From Flavobacteriaceae bacterium UBA2765 (GTDB lineage: Bacteria; Bacteroidota; Bacteroidia; Flavobacteriales; Flavobacteriaceae), in contig DEIV01000140.1 in assembly GCA_002352665.1 (NCBI GenBank), forward strand, positions 14,435 through 46,939: DNA of 32,505 nt, written 5' to 3'. Made by a program: the position numbers and the translations under genes. Shown piece by piece: positions 7,010 through 14,548 of this stretch (position 1 is the stretch's first letter; every line of letters begins with the position of its first letter). A model generated the notes under the pieces. The model was not told the DNA's origin. It did not search any database and saw only the letters and a program-made list of their open reading frames with translations.

Positions 7010-8473
7010 TTACTTCCATTTTAATAATCCTTCATTAGGCTCTTTCAATGCATTTGAATTTTCAATTTGTTTTAACATCATGTCAAAATTAGTAGGATTA
7101 AGCCAATAACTATATGCCTGAACATTAACCATCATTTTTATATAAACATCTGGGTTGGATTCTCTTGTAAGCTTTCTTAATGCCCCTAAATAGTCATCAC
7201 GATAAACATTTGGAATTATAATACGCTGTTCAGAATTTTTAACCAATTCGGAATTCATCATTACCCTCGCTATCCTTCCATTTCCATCATTGAAAGGATG
7301 AACTTCACTTACAAGAAACATCATATATATTGCTCTTCCAAATGCCGAAGGAATTGAGTTAATAACATCATAACCAGCTTTCAAAGTTCCTGCAACCATT
7401 TTAGGTATTACGAAATGTGTATTTCCTGCTCTATTACTCCTTTCTTTAAACATTCCTGGTTCTTTATCAGGTCTTCCTCTTAATATTGTTTCATGCCTTG
7501 CTCTTAATACATCAATAAACTCTTCCTTACTTGAGGGAGTTTTACTCATTTCGAATTTATTCGAGCAAATTTCAAAAGTCCCTTTTACATCATGCGTATC
7601 TCCAGTTCGGTTAACAATTATTTGATTTTTATAAATAATATCTACTGCCTCATCAATTTCAAATGTTGTTCCCTCAATATAATTTGAAAAATAACTTTCA
7701 AAAAAAGCAAATGTCCGGAATTGCTCTTCATTCTTTGCGTTGTCATCAATTCTGTCAAATGGCATAATTTTTAAAGCTCCAGCTAACTTTTGAAAAAGAT
7801 TTAATCGATTAGGGTCATAAGGCTCACCGAATGACTGTGCCATTGCTGCTGGTGATTTCAGTATTTTACTAGGCTTCGTGGATAATAATGCTCCTATTTT
7901 TTTATTTAACAGGTCAAATTCTTTGATTAACCCTAATTCTTTAGAGATTTCTCGAGATTTATCGCGAAGCTCATTTAATTTTTTTTCACCAGCTTTATTC
8001 AAAAACAGTAATAACTTTTCCTCGATAATATCTTCCGCTACAGTTTTAAATTCTCCACCTGTTGATCTACTAGAAGTCAAATTTTCTAGAAATGTTCTTT
8101 CTTGAGACGAAACATATAAATCTTTGTATAATGGGTTATCGTTATTTAAAGGACCAGGACCTTTTGTAAATTTAAGAATTACCCCAGGCCATCTCACAAC
8201 TCTGTTTTGTGATGATGTTAAATATAGATAGCCTTTTGGAGATAGCGTATATTCAATTGAAGATCTATGGCTTAATAAGGCTCCAGGATAATGTCTAGAT
8301 ATTAATTGAAATAAGTGCCTTTTAACTATGGTATCATCAGTATCTATAAAGTTTGATGTATATGCCTTTGGAAGCAACTTCCTTATTCTTCCATCTTTCA
8401 AAAGCCCACTTAGTTTTCGGGATTCTGTTGAATTCGAAGAACTATATATTATTTCTGGTAAATCTAATTTCAT
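7010..8473 (-). CDS. AbiEi-like DNA-binding domain fused to a Fic (AMP-transferase) domain
   Basis: A 487-aa protein. Residues 18-135 look like the type IV antitoxin/regulator AbiEi: LLKDGRIRKLLPKAYTSN (winged helix plus wing), PGALLSHRSSIEYTL, GYLYLTSSQNRVV, and VSSQERTFLENLTSSR. A linker with a helical stretch (145-200) follows. The C-terminal half is a Fic domain with the full motif HPFNDGNGR (392-400, then R403), which in this family transfers AMP to hydroxyl side chains of target proteins. The segment SNYIEG (263-268) fits the class II inhibitory motif (S/T)xxxE(G/N), whose glutamate blocks ATP binding, so activity is probably self-restrained. It is divergent from the S24-Pycsar operon. 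The repeats in and before its 5' end suggest autoregulation. Fic is secure; the AbiEi-like call is pattern-based. Confidence 0.85.
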   Translation of the reverse strand: MKLDLPEIIYSSSNSTESRKLSGLLKDGRIRKLLPKAYTSNFIDTDDTIVKRHLFQLISRHYPGALLSHRSSIEYTLSPKGYLYLTSSQNRVVRWPGVILKFTKGPGPLNNDNPLYKDLYVSSQERTFLENLTSSRSTGGEFKTVAEDIIEEKLLLFLNKAGEKKLNELRDKSREISKELGLIKEFDLLNKKIGALLSTKPSKILKSPAAMAQSFGEPYDPNRLNLFQKLAGALKIMPFDRIDDNAKNEEQFRTFAFFESYFSNYIEGTTFEIDEAVDIIYKNQIIVNRTGDTHDVKGTFEICSNKFEMSKTPSSKEEFIDVLRARHETILRGRPDKEPGMFKERSNRAGNTHFVIPKMVAGTLKAGYDVINSIPSAFGRAIYMMFLVSEVHPFNDGNGRIARVMMNSELVKNSEQRIIIPNVYRDDYLGALRKLTRESNPDVYIKMMVNVQAYSYWLNPTNFDMMLKQIENSNALKEPNEGLLKWK

Positions 8474-8480
8474 GATAATC

Positions 8481-8666
8481 TCTGCACTTAATTTTTATAT
8501 AACATCAAATATAGTAAAATTATTGCACTTAAAAGTGTTATTTTGTATAATTATTGCATCTAAGGGTGCTAAGCAAATAATTGCACCTATTTGGATACAA
8601 TCAGTGTATTAAACCAAACTATTGCACTTAAAACAATTTAAATAACAAATATTTGCATTTAAAAGA
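8481..8666. repeat. Array of six TTGCACTTAAAA-like direct repeats (probable operators of the Fic gene)
   Basis: Copies begin at about 8481 (TCTGCACTTAAT), 8522 (ATTGCACTTAAAAG), 8553 (ATTGCATCTAAGGG), 8580 (ATTGCACCTATTTG), 8621 (ATTGCACTTAAAAC) and 8652 (TTTGCATTTAAAAG). All have the same orientation. Start-to-start distances are 41, 31, 27, 41 and 31 bases, mostly whole helical turns. The first lies eight bases before the Fic start. AbiEi regulators are known to bind repeats in their own promoters, so binding by the Fic protein's N-terminal domain is my inference. Confidence 0.65.
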
Positions 8667-8743
8667 TGTTTATTCTATAATGAAGTGACTATTATTATTT
8701 ACTTCAATTTATTTTTGTTAATAAAAAAGATCATTTTGTTAAT

Positions 8744-8774
8744 ATTTTATATCTCATTTAATGATATATAAAAT
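8744..8774. promoter_or_regulatory. 31-base palindrome, probable S24 repressor operator
   Basis: Arms ATTTTATATCTCATT (8744-8758) and AATGATATATAAAAT (8760-8774) are complementary at 14 of 15 positions around one central base. The site ends 22 bases before the S24 ATG, where a repressor would block transcription of its own operon. Confidence 0.65.
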
Positions 8775-8796
8775 GGGTATTATGTAAATTCGCATT

Positions 8797-9435
8797 ATGA
8801 ATCGAATAAAAGAAATTTTAGAAGAAAAAGGAATTAAGCAAATTTGGCTCGCAGATAAAATGGAAAAGAGTTATAATATGATTAATTCTTATGTCCAGAA
8901 CAGGAGACAACCAAGTCTTGAAGTTTTGTTTAAAATTGCTTCAATATTAGATATATCTGTTAAAGAATTAATTGATACAAACATTAGTGATAATGATTAT
9001 AACAAACCGTTAGCTCCCATTTTGGTTAATGAAGAAGAATCTGATTACGAAAAAGTGATTAAGATACCACTAATAGGAAGTGTATCTTGTGGATTACCAA
9101 TTTTTGCAGAAGAAAACATTGAAGCTAGGGTACCAATTTCTATCAAATTAATAAAAAAAGGAAATAAATATTTTTTACTAAGAGCTAAAGGAGATTCAAT
9201 GAATGAGACTGGAATTAATGATGGGGATTTAGTATTAATAAGACAACAACAACATGCAGAAAATAGAGATAGAGTAGTAGCTTTAATTGATGATGAGGTA
9301 ACAATTAAAGAATATCATCATAATGGCAATTTAGTAGTATTAAAACCAAGATCAACAAATAAGAAATATCAACCAATAATTCTATCTGATGAATTTAGAA
9401 TTCAAGGTATTGTAGAAAGCGTAATTAAATTTTGA
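8797..9435 (+). CDS. HTH/peptidase S24 (LexA/CI-like) self-cleaving repressor
   Basis: A 212-aa transcription regulator. Residues 1-60 form a Cro/CI-type helix-turn-helix (KQIWLADKMEKSYNMINSYV, then RQPSLEVLFKIASILDISVK). Residues 88-212 form an S24 peptidase domain. The catalytic serine is S134 in AKGDSMNETG and the lysine is K171 in DDEVTIKEY; their 37-residue spacing equals that of LexA S119/K156. The cleavage site is IGSVSCGLP, a Cys98-Gly99 bond as in UmuD instead of Ala-Gly. All parts needed for self-cleavage are present. In this family cleavage follows DNA damage and RecA filament formation. It is the first gene of the Pycsar operon, with one base between its stop and the next ATG, so it very probably controls expression of the cyclase and effector. 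It resembles a phage CI, but no phage genes are nearby. Confidence 0.92.
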   Translation: MNRIKEILEEKGIKQIWLADKMEKSYNMINSYVQNRRQPSLEVLFKIASILDISVKELIDTNISDNDYNKPLAPILVNEEESDYEKVIKIPLIGSVSCGLPIFAEENIEARVPISIKLIKKGNKYFLLRAKGDSMNETGINDGDLVLIRQQQHAENRDRVVALIDDEVTIKEYHHNGNLVVLKPRSTNKKYQPIILSDEFRIQGIVESVIKF

Positions 9436-9436
9436 A

Positions 9437-9952
9437 ATGGAAGAAATTAAGCAATTAGAACAGTCTAGGTATGTTCTCAATAGATTCGATCACTATATAG
9501 AAGGCGCTAATAGTAAGGGTAATTTTTTGCTGGCATTTAGTACGTTTTTATTTGGGTTTATTGTAACTAGTTTTAATAATATCGTTGCGTTTAGCAATTG
9601 TCGATCAGAGGACTTGACAACAGTATTACTTATTTTAATTTTAGCACTTGGGTTACTAAGTATTGCTTTTACCATAGCTGCCGTATTTCCGTTTTTAGAA
9701 ACTAACAACTCTAGTAGTAAAAAATATCACTCTTTAGTATTTTTTAATTCTATTGCTGAAATGGATGAAAAAGATTTTTTAGAGCAATTCAAGGAACAAA
9801 AAGATAAAAAAATGTGTAGAGATATGGCAAAGCAAGTTTATGCTATATCCGAAGGTTTAAAAACAAAATATTTCAGAATTAGCTGGTCAATTAGATTCGT
9901 TTTTGTCCAATTAATTCTAATCTTAACAATTATAATAGTAAAGGTATTATGA
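9437..9952 (+). CDS. pycTM: PycTM-like (DUF5706-type) membrane effector
   Basis: A 171-aa membrane protein whose layout fits Pycsar TM effectors. An N-terminal helix ends in GANSKGNFLLAFSTFLFGF (residues 23-41), the counterpart of the conserved D-x-K-A-x-x-L-L motif. Transmembrane segments lie at about 29-47, 61-85 and 151-170. The cytoplasmic part between them reads LVFFNSIAEMDEKDFLEQF, then a K-rich stretch and AKQVYAISEGLKTKYFRISW, which matches the family pattern ending in K-[YF]. In characterised systems the protein senses cCMP or cUMP and damages the inner membrane to abort infection. It lies between the S24 repressor and the cyclase and overlaps the cyclase by four bases (ATGA). The family match is from memory of the pattern; the context with the cyclase makes it strong. 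Confidence 0.8.
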   Translation: MEEIKQLEQSRYVLNRFDHYIEGANSKGNFLLAFSTFLFGFIVTSFNNIVAFSNCRSEDLTTVLLILILALGLLSIAFTIAAVFPFLETNNSSSKKYHSLVFFNSIAEMDEKDFLEQFKEQKDKKMCRDMAKQVYAISEGLKTKYFRISWSIRFVFVQLILILTIIIVKVL

Positions 9953-11286
9953 GTTTATTTAAAAACTATAAATCAGGTATTGAAAGTGTACTAGGTAGGT
10001 CGGACAGAAGGTTTGAGAAAGGTTTAAAATCTCCCTATTTATTACTCAACGAGAATTCAAAAGTTTATTCTTCTGTAGCTACTGCAATTGAACCAGATTC
10101 AAAAACGATTTTAGAATTTGATTCTAGTGAATTACAAAAATACTTTGGTCAAAATGAATATTCTTTTGACAATGTTACCATAGGCAATCACCCCGACTTT
10201 GAATATTTAGAACAAAACGAAACCCTTAAACATCATTGTGTTTCAATGTTTGTTGATATTAAAGGATCTACAAGGTTAGCACTTAAATATTCTTTGGAAG
10301 AAGTACGTTTAATTAAAGATACTTTACTAACCCTTTGCATAAACGTTGTTAGTCACTTTGGAGGGCATGTACATAGATTACAAGGAGATGCCGCATTCGT
10401 GCAATTTGTAAGGAAAAATTCTAATCCAAACAATAGTATAATAAATGCACTTAATGCTGCTAGTGTGTTGTGTCAATTTGTTTCTGAAGATTTATCAGCA
10501 GCATTTGAAAGTTATGGTTTAGACCCTATAAAAATTAGAATTGGATTAGATTATGGGAATGATGATGAAGTCATGTGGTCACATTATGGTATTACAAATT
10601 GTAATGAACTAACTACTACAAGTTTGCATACCGATTTAGCCGCTAAACTACAGCATAAGGCGTCAGTGAATTCGATAAGAATTGGTAAAAATTTGGTGGA
10701 CGCAACAGAAATGAAAGAAGCATATATTACTACGCCAATAGTAACTAAAAATGGGCAATCTGTTGAAGATAGATACATTATTCAGTCTTCAGAATTTAGC
10801 TATAGACAATTTGTCTTCAATTGGAAAAAGTACTTGAATAGTTTTTCTTTCTATAGATTAAATGGAAATGGAAAGTTAGAAATTATTGATAATCCTTACA
10901 CTCTAAAAGCTAGTATTTATATACCCGAACAAGAAATTATAGCTTCTCAGTATTATGAGAATAATTATGCAATTCTTAAAGAGAAATATATTAAATATCA
11001 GTTAATGAGTAATGGTGTTCCATACCACAAAAAGTCATTCGAGAAAATTGTTTGGGAAGCTTTCAATTCTGGAAGAGAAGCAGTGGTAGCCAAAGAAGAA
11101 CATCATAATTTTGAAAATTATTTTGTAAATAAAACGTATTGCATTGCTCATGCAGGTTACCATGGTAACCACTATTTAAAATGCACTATTCAAAGAGAGC
11201 ATTCAAATAATGTGGTGCTTAAGTTTCCAATTTATGTAGATAATAAGTCGGATTCTGAAGCTAATTTTAATAGCAAATTAAATTAA
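9949..11286 (+). CDS. pycC: Pycsar-type class III nucleotide (pyrimidine) cyclase with AGS-C domain
   Basis: A 445-aa cyclase. The catalytic domain covers about residues 92-275. Metal-binding aspartates are D103 in MFVDIKGSTRLAL and D147 in HRLQGDAAFVQF. The segment TDLAAKLQHKA (228-238) replaces the usual NxAARL stretch, with Asp for Asn and Lys for Arg, a departure expected in Pycsar cyclases rather than in housekeeping adenylate cyclases. Residues about 335-432 look like the AGS-C sensor domain (KIVWEAFNSGREAV, then YHGNHYLKCTIQR), which is found in CBASS and Pycsar enzymes. Such enzymes make cCMP or cUMP after phage infection to switch on the effector. The product cannot be told from sequence alone. 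Its ATG overlaps the effector's stop. The N-terminal 90 residues have no recognised domain. Confidence 0.85.
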   Translation: MSLFKNYKSGIESVLGRSDRRFEKGLKSPYLLLNENSKVYSSVATAIEPDSKTILEFDSSELQKYFGQNEYSFDNVTIGNHPDFEYLEQNETLKHHCVSMFVDIKGSTRLALKYSLEEVRLIKDTLLTLCINVVSHFGGHVHRLQGDAAFVQFVRKNSNPNNSIINALNAASVLCQFVSEDLSAAFESYGLDPIKIRIGLDYGNDDEVMWSHYGITNCNELTTTSLHTDLAAKLQHKASVNSIRIGKNLVDATEMKEAYITTPIVTKNGQSVEDRYIIQSSEFSYRQFVFNWKKYLNSFSFYRLNGNGKLEIIDNPYTLKASIYIPEQEIIASQYYENNYAILKEKYIKYQLMSNGVPYHKKSFEKIVWEAFNSGREAVVAKEEHHNFENYFVNKTYCIAHAGYHGNHYLKCTIQREHSNNVVLKFPIYVDNKSDSEANFNSKLN

Positions 11287-11298
11287 AAAATAGAGATT

Positions 11299-11523
11299 AT
11301 GTCAAAGAAAAACCAACACGTTGTACCATCGGGTAAAAATTGGGCAATAAAAGGAGCTGGGAATTCAAAAGCAACAAAAATCGTTACTACTCAGCAGGAG
11401 GCGACTAAAATTGCTCGAGAAATTGCAAAAAATCAAGGTTCTGAAATGTTCATTCATAAACGTAATGGACAAATAAGGGAAAGAAATACTTATGGAAAAG
11501 ATCCTTTTCCTCCAAAAGGGTAA
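11299..11523 (+). CDS. DUF2188 family protein
   Basis: A 74-aa basic protein matching DUF2188 throughout: HVVPSGKNWAIKGAGNSKAT (residues 7-26), TTQQEATKIAREIAKNQGSE, and IRERNTYGKDPFPPKG at the end. The family is widespread, predicted to be a small beta-alpha fold, and its function is unknown. It begins 12 bases after the cyclase stop on the same strand, so it is the last gene of the S24-PycTM-PycC operon. Members often travel with accessory DNA. Whether it contributes to the Pycsar response or is only a passenger cannot be told. Confidence 0.85.
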   Translation: MSKKNQHVVPSGKNWAIKGAGNSKATKIVTTQQEATKIAREIAKNQGSEMFIHKRNGQIRERNTYGKDPFPPKG

Positions 11524-12366
11524 TTATTGGTTTCGGCCTCATAAAATTTTGGTTTAAACAATAGGTGAGTGGTGCGTACTTATTATAAGCTGCGGTTCTT
11601 AATTATTAATATTATAATATTGTTTATCAATTAGTTACGATTTACTTTGATATTTTCAACGCTTCTTATAATATAGCATAACGAACCGTAATTGTTTCCA
11701 AAATTATATGCAGCCTTGAATTATTGTTTAGCTCACGCATTTTCTATTGTTTTATGAGTTCTTGAATCTCCTAAGGTTGATTTCTTTTATTTCAAGACAA
11801 AAGATAATGAAAGAAGAAAAAGAAAAGACAAATTGAAAAACTTAAGTTAACAAGTGTATAGAAATTTATTTTTTTAAATTTTGTACTCTTGTGGCAATCC
11901 ACGAGAATCTCGTAATTATTTTTATCACGTACATTTTTCGAATACGCGATTTATAAACAGAGCAAAAAGGAAAGCTTTTATTTTGGCGTTGGCAAGCGAT
12001 GGATAATTGTGTGTAAAATAAATTGAGATAGCAATTTGATTTTATAAAACAATCGAGCGTTTGACAGCGGCAACTGCGTAGCACAACACGAGAACTTATT
12101 TGTAAAATAAGGATAGGCCGAGTAATTCTAAACGCCAGAGGCGGTCAGGCATAATGTCAAATGTAAATTTTAATTTACATTCATGAACTCCTTTAAAATT
12201 CATTATAATAGATGGTGAGTAAATTATAGGACATTTGTGTAACGGAATGTTAGTCGCTGAGAATTGTGTATTTGAAATTTTAATGACCCAAGTACCGAAT
12301 ATTAAAACTATAGAGAAAACACTCTGGGATATTATACATTTCATAAAAATAATTGATCTAGTAGAC
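11524..12366. other. Gene-free AT-rich stretch inside the island
   Basis: More than 800 bases without a gene I can support. Short frames exist on the minus strand (11866-12084 and 12096-12344), but their products show no family pattern, low-complexity composition and no start signals. Visible structures are CTTATTATAAGC (11579) facing CTTCTTATAATA (11664) as a bulged inverted repeat, CGCCAGAGGCG (12133-12143) and the palindrome ATGTAAATTTTAATTTACAT (12161-12180). It may hold decayed genes or an unrecognised RNA. Confidence 0.5.
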
Positions 12367-12556
12367 CAATTAGTTTTTGAGAAAGTTGATGTGGTTGGGG
12401 ATTATAGGATCTAATGTAACTTATAGTTTGAAGAGCCGTAAATTAGCTTTAACATAATTGTTTGTTATAATCACACCTTTGGCGTACTATAACACAATTA
12501 TGTATAAATAGCCTGAAATACGGCTATATGCTAATTTACTATATATGTCCCATAAT
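12367..12556. repeat. Composite non-coding repeat, copy 3 (right border of the Pycsar module)
   Basis: Three blocks match the first half of copy 2 in the same order and orientation: TTTTGAGAAAGTTGATG (12375-12391); GTTATAATCACACC with GGCGTACTATAACACAATT (12464-12503, 37 of 40 identical); and ATGTCCCATAAT (12545-12556). In this copy the hairpin extends further left with ACATAATTGT, which pairs with ACAATTATGT across a two-base bulge. The GTTGTACYGCGTTATGCC block of copies 1 and 2 is absent. Confidence 0.72.
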
Positions 12557-12621
12557 ATATATTATGTTAAATAGAATAAGTATAATAGCCACAATCTTCA
12601 TCGGCTATCCTTATAATAATA

Positions 12622-13194
12622 CTATATATCCCCTATAGTCACTTCCTTATGCTCTAAGGATTTTATTTTACCATTATAACTAATTGGTGTTCTCTCAGAG
12701 CTATTCACATAAATTTGTGTACTGTGATTCGGAAATATATATACTATAATATTATAAATTTCATTGTCGCGTTCTTGCTTTATCTTAAAACGCATTTCAA
12801 TGCGTCTCTTTTTAGAATTATAACTAATTTCTTGGCTCATAGGCTTGTCATCAAATTTAATGCCGCCTTCATTACTGCCATAGTTACCACCAAATTGTCG
12901 TTCACCAAAATATGGCAAATACGCCGTTATCGTATCGCCATCCATTTTAAATGAGTTAGAATTACCTATGAGGTCAATGCTACTTGCCGTATTACCCGGT
13001 GCCAATAAGCCCGAGTTCGCCACCTCACTAAATGCAGCTGTTGGTATAGGTGACGCTCTGTAAGATACGATCTCAAAAGGCGTCTGATTACCCCATAATA
13101 ACATTTCTTTTTGTTGTGCTTCTGTTACAATTTTTGGACTTGTACAACTTATAAATACCATAAACACTGCAACAGTAAATACCAATGTTTTCAT
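12622..13194 (-). CDS. DUF4251 domain lipoprotein
   Basis: A 190-aa exported protein. MKTLVFTVAVFMVFISC is a lipoprotein signal with the lipidated cysteine at residue 17. The mature part follows the DUF4251 pattern: PFEIVSYRASPIP, SSIDLIGNSNSFKMDGD, AYLPYFGERQFGGNYG, GIKF, and a C-terminal strand set ending TPISYNGKI. The family is confined mainly to Bacteroidota and its role is unknown; the fold is a beta-rich periplasmic or surface domain. It is a single gene, convergent with the island and divergent from the exporter at 13287. This is the first core-type gene after the island. Confidence 0.88.
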   Translation of the reverse strand: MKTLVFTVAVFMVFISCTSPKIVTEAQQKEMLLWGNQTPFEIVSYRASPIPTAAFSEVANSGLLAPGNTASSIDLIGNSNSFKMDGDTITAYLPYFGERQFGGNYGSNEGGIKFDDKPMSQEISYNSKKRRIEMRFKIKQERDNEIYNIIVYIFPNHSTQIYVNSSERTPISYNGKIKSLEHKEVTIGDI

Positions 13195-13274
13195 ATGAGT
13201 TATATTATATAATTGTTTTCAATTAAATCCCACAATTTCTATACCAATCTACTACTTTGACTTAACAAATAACG

Positions 13275-13282
13275 TACTTTTG
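13275..13282 (+). promoter_or_regulatory. Probable -7 box (TACTTTTG) of the MFS gene
   Basis: A full TAnnTTTG match ends four bases before ATG 13287. If used, the message would begin at or next to the start codon. A -33 TTTGA at 13256-13260 is closer than the usual 19-20 bases, so the pair is not ideal. Confidence 0.4.
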
Positions 13283-13286
13283 CCAA

Positions 13287-14489
13287 ATGCTCAAGCAAAA
13301 AATCTCTAATGTAGAATTTGTAACCATAATGGCTTCGCTTATGGCCATAACGGCCTTAGCCATAGATGCTGTATTACCTGCCTTAGATGTGATTGGTAAA
13401 GATATTGGTGTGGAAAATCCACAAAACAACCAACTTATTATCATCCTCATCTTTTTAGGTTTGGGTGTTGGTCCGCTAGTATTTGGGCCTGTATCTGACA
13501 GTATCGGAAGAAAACCCTTAGTTTACTTGGGTTTTGCCATCTTTATCATTGCTAGCTTTATTTGTATTTTTTCTGAAAGCCTAGAAATGATGATCTTCGG
13601 AAGAATTCTACAAGGTATTGGCCTCTCCTCACCACGTACCATAAGCATAGCCATGGTGAGAGATGCTTATGAAGGCGATTATATGGCTAGGATCATGTCG
13701 TTTATTACAACCATATTTATACTGGTTCCGGTGGTTGCTCCTACCTTAGGAAAATTTATGCTAGATCATTACAATTGGCAAGCCATTTTCTATATCCAGC
13801 TAATATTCGGAATTTTAGTCACACTCTGGTTCTTTAAAAGACAACCGGAAACCCTTAGCGATCTCCATAAAAAAAAATGGACGTCCTCTATATTTATGGA
13901 CGGATTTAAAGAGCTTATTACCCATAAAAGTACTCTTGCTTTTACAGTAATTTCCGGATTTATAACAGGGTCTTTTCTGGTATACCTTAGTACTGCCCAA
14001 CAGATTTTTCATGAGCAATACAATTTGATTGATGAATTTCCCTATATATTCGCTGCATTAGCCGTAACTGTGGGAATGGCCACATTATTAAATGGAAATT
14101 TGGTATTGCGTTTTGGTATGCTAAAACTCATTACCTGGGCCTTAATTTTATATTTTTTGGCCTCTTTACTTTATGTGATCTTATTTTATAGCACCACCAA
14201 CCCCAGTGCCTTGATCCTCTTTTTATTCTGTGCAGTACAATTTTTTGCTATTGGTTTTCTGTTTGGGAATTTAAGAGCCATAGCCATGCAGCCTGTGGGT
14301 CATATAGCGGGGATTGCCTCAGCCATAACGGGATTGATCTCTACATTAATGGCAGTTCCCTTAAGTATTTATATTGGTGCCTTTGTAAAAACGTCTGTAT
14401 TACCTATGTTTATTGGGTTTACGATTTGTAGCCTGATCTCCATAGGCATATTATATTATATAAAAGGTTTACGGAAAAAAGAAATATAA
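13287..14489 (+). CDS. Bcr/CflA-family MFS drug efflux transporter
   Basis: A 400-aa inner-membrane major facilitator protein with 12 predicted helices. Family marks include the TM1 region TIMASLMAITALAIDAVLPA, the loop 2-3 motif FGPVSDSIGRKPLVYLGF (residues 67-84), and RILQGIGLSSPRTISIAMVRD in TM4, which is typical of Bcr/CflA proton-driven exporters. Substrates in relatives include bicyclomycin, chloramphenicol or sulphonamides; none can be assigned here. Length and motifs are complete. It is transcribed alone, divergently from the DUF4251 gene. Confidence 0.92.
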   Translation: MLKQKISNVEFVTIMASLMAITALAIDAVLPALDVIGKDIGVENPQNNQLIIILIFLGLGVGPLVFGPVSDSIGRKPLVYLGFAIFIIASFICIFSESLEMMIFGRILQGIGLSSPRTISIAMVRDAYEGDYMARIMSFITTIFILVPVVAPTLGKFMLDHYNWQAIFYIQLIFGILVTLWFFKRQPETLSDLHKKKWTSSIFMDGFKELITHKSTLAFTVISGFITGSFLVYLSTAQQIFHEQYNLIDEFPYIFAALAVTVGMATLLNGNLVLRFGMLKLITWALILYFLASLLYVILFYSTTNPSALILFLFCAVQFFAIGFLFGNLRAIAMQPVGHIAGIASAITGLISTLMAVPLSIYIGAFVKTSVLPMFIGFTICSLISIGILYYIKGLRKKEI

Positions 14490-14548
14490 CTGTATTTTTG
14501 AAAACCGTTTCTGGCAATCTCACTTTTTAGTAAGTACGTTAAGCTGTA

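Larger units (their letters stand above)
8474..8796. promoter_or_regulatory. Divergent control region between fic and the S24-Pycsar operon
   Basis: 323 bases of very AT-rich DNA without a gene. It carries most of the TTGCAC-type repeat array on the fic side and a 31-base palindrome on the repressor side. Direct copies of TTTTGTTAATA at 8713-8723 and 8734-8744 lie between them. No clear TAnnTTTG box is seen for either gene. Confidence 0.6.

Noticed and set aside
7010..8473. A complete two-gene type IV AbiE toxin-antitoxin system
   Set aside because: Only the AbiEi-like part is seen; no nucleotidyltransferase (AbiEii) gene lies on either side.
8481..8666. Repeat array upstream of fic as a CRISPR array
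   Set aside because: Units are only 12-14 bases, degenerate and unevenly spaced, with no cas genes; an operator array fits better.
8797..9435. S24 protein as the CI repressor of a prophage
   Set aside because: No integrase, terminase, portal, tail or lysis genes nearby, and the gene is packed into the Pycsar operon.
11866..12344. Two short minus-strand reading frames (72 and 82 codons)
   Set aside because: Products show no family pattern and poor composition, and the second overlaps palindromic repeats.
6561..12556. The composite repeats as integron attC sites
   Set aside because: They form bulged hairpins and contain GTTAAAT and GTTATGC, but I could not find paired RYYYAAC/GTTRRRY ends at each copy, and no integrase gene is in the window.
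12715..12954. Plus-strand frame inside the DUF4251 gene
   Set aside because: It is antisense to a well-supported lipoprotein gene and has no pattern of its own.
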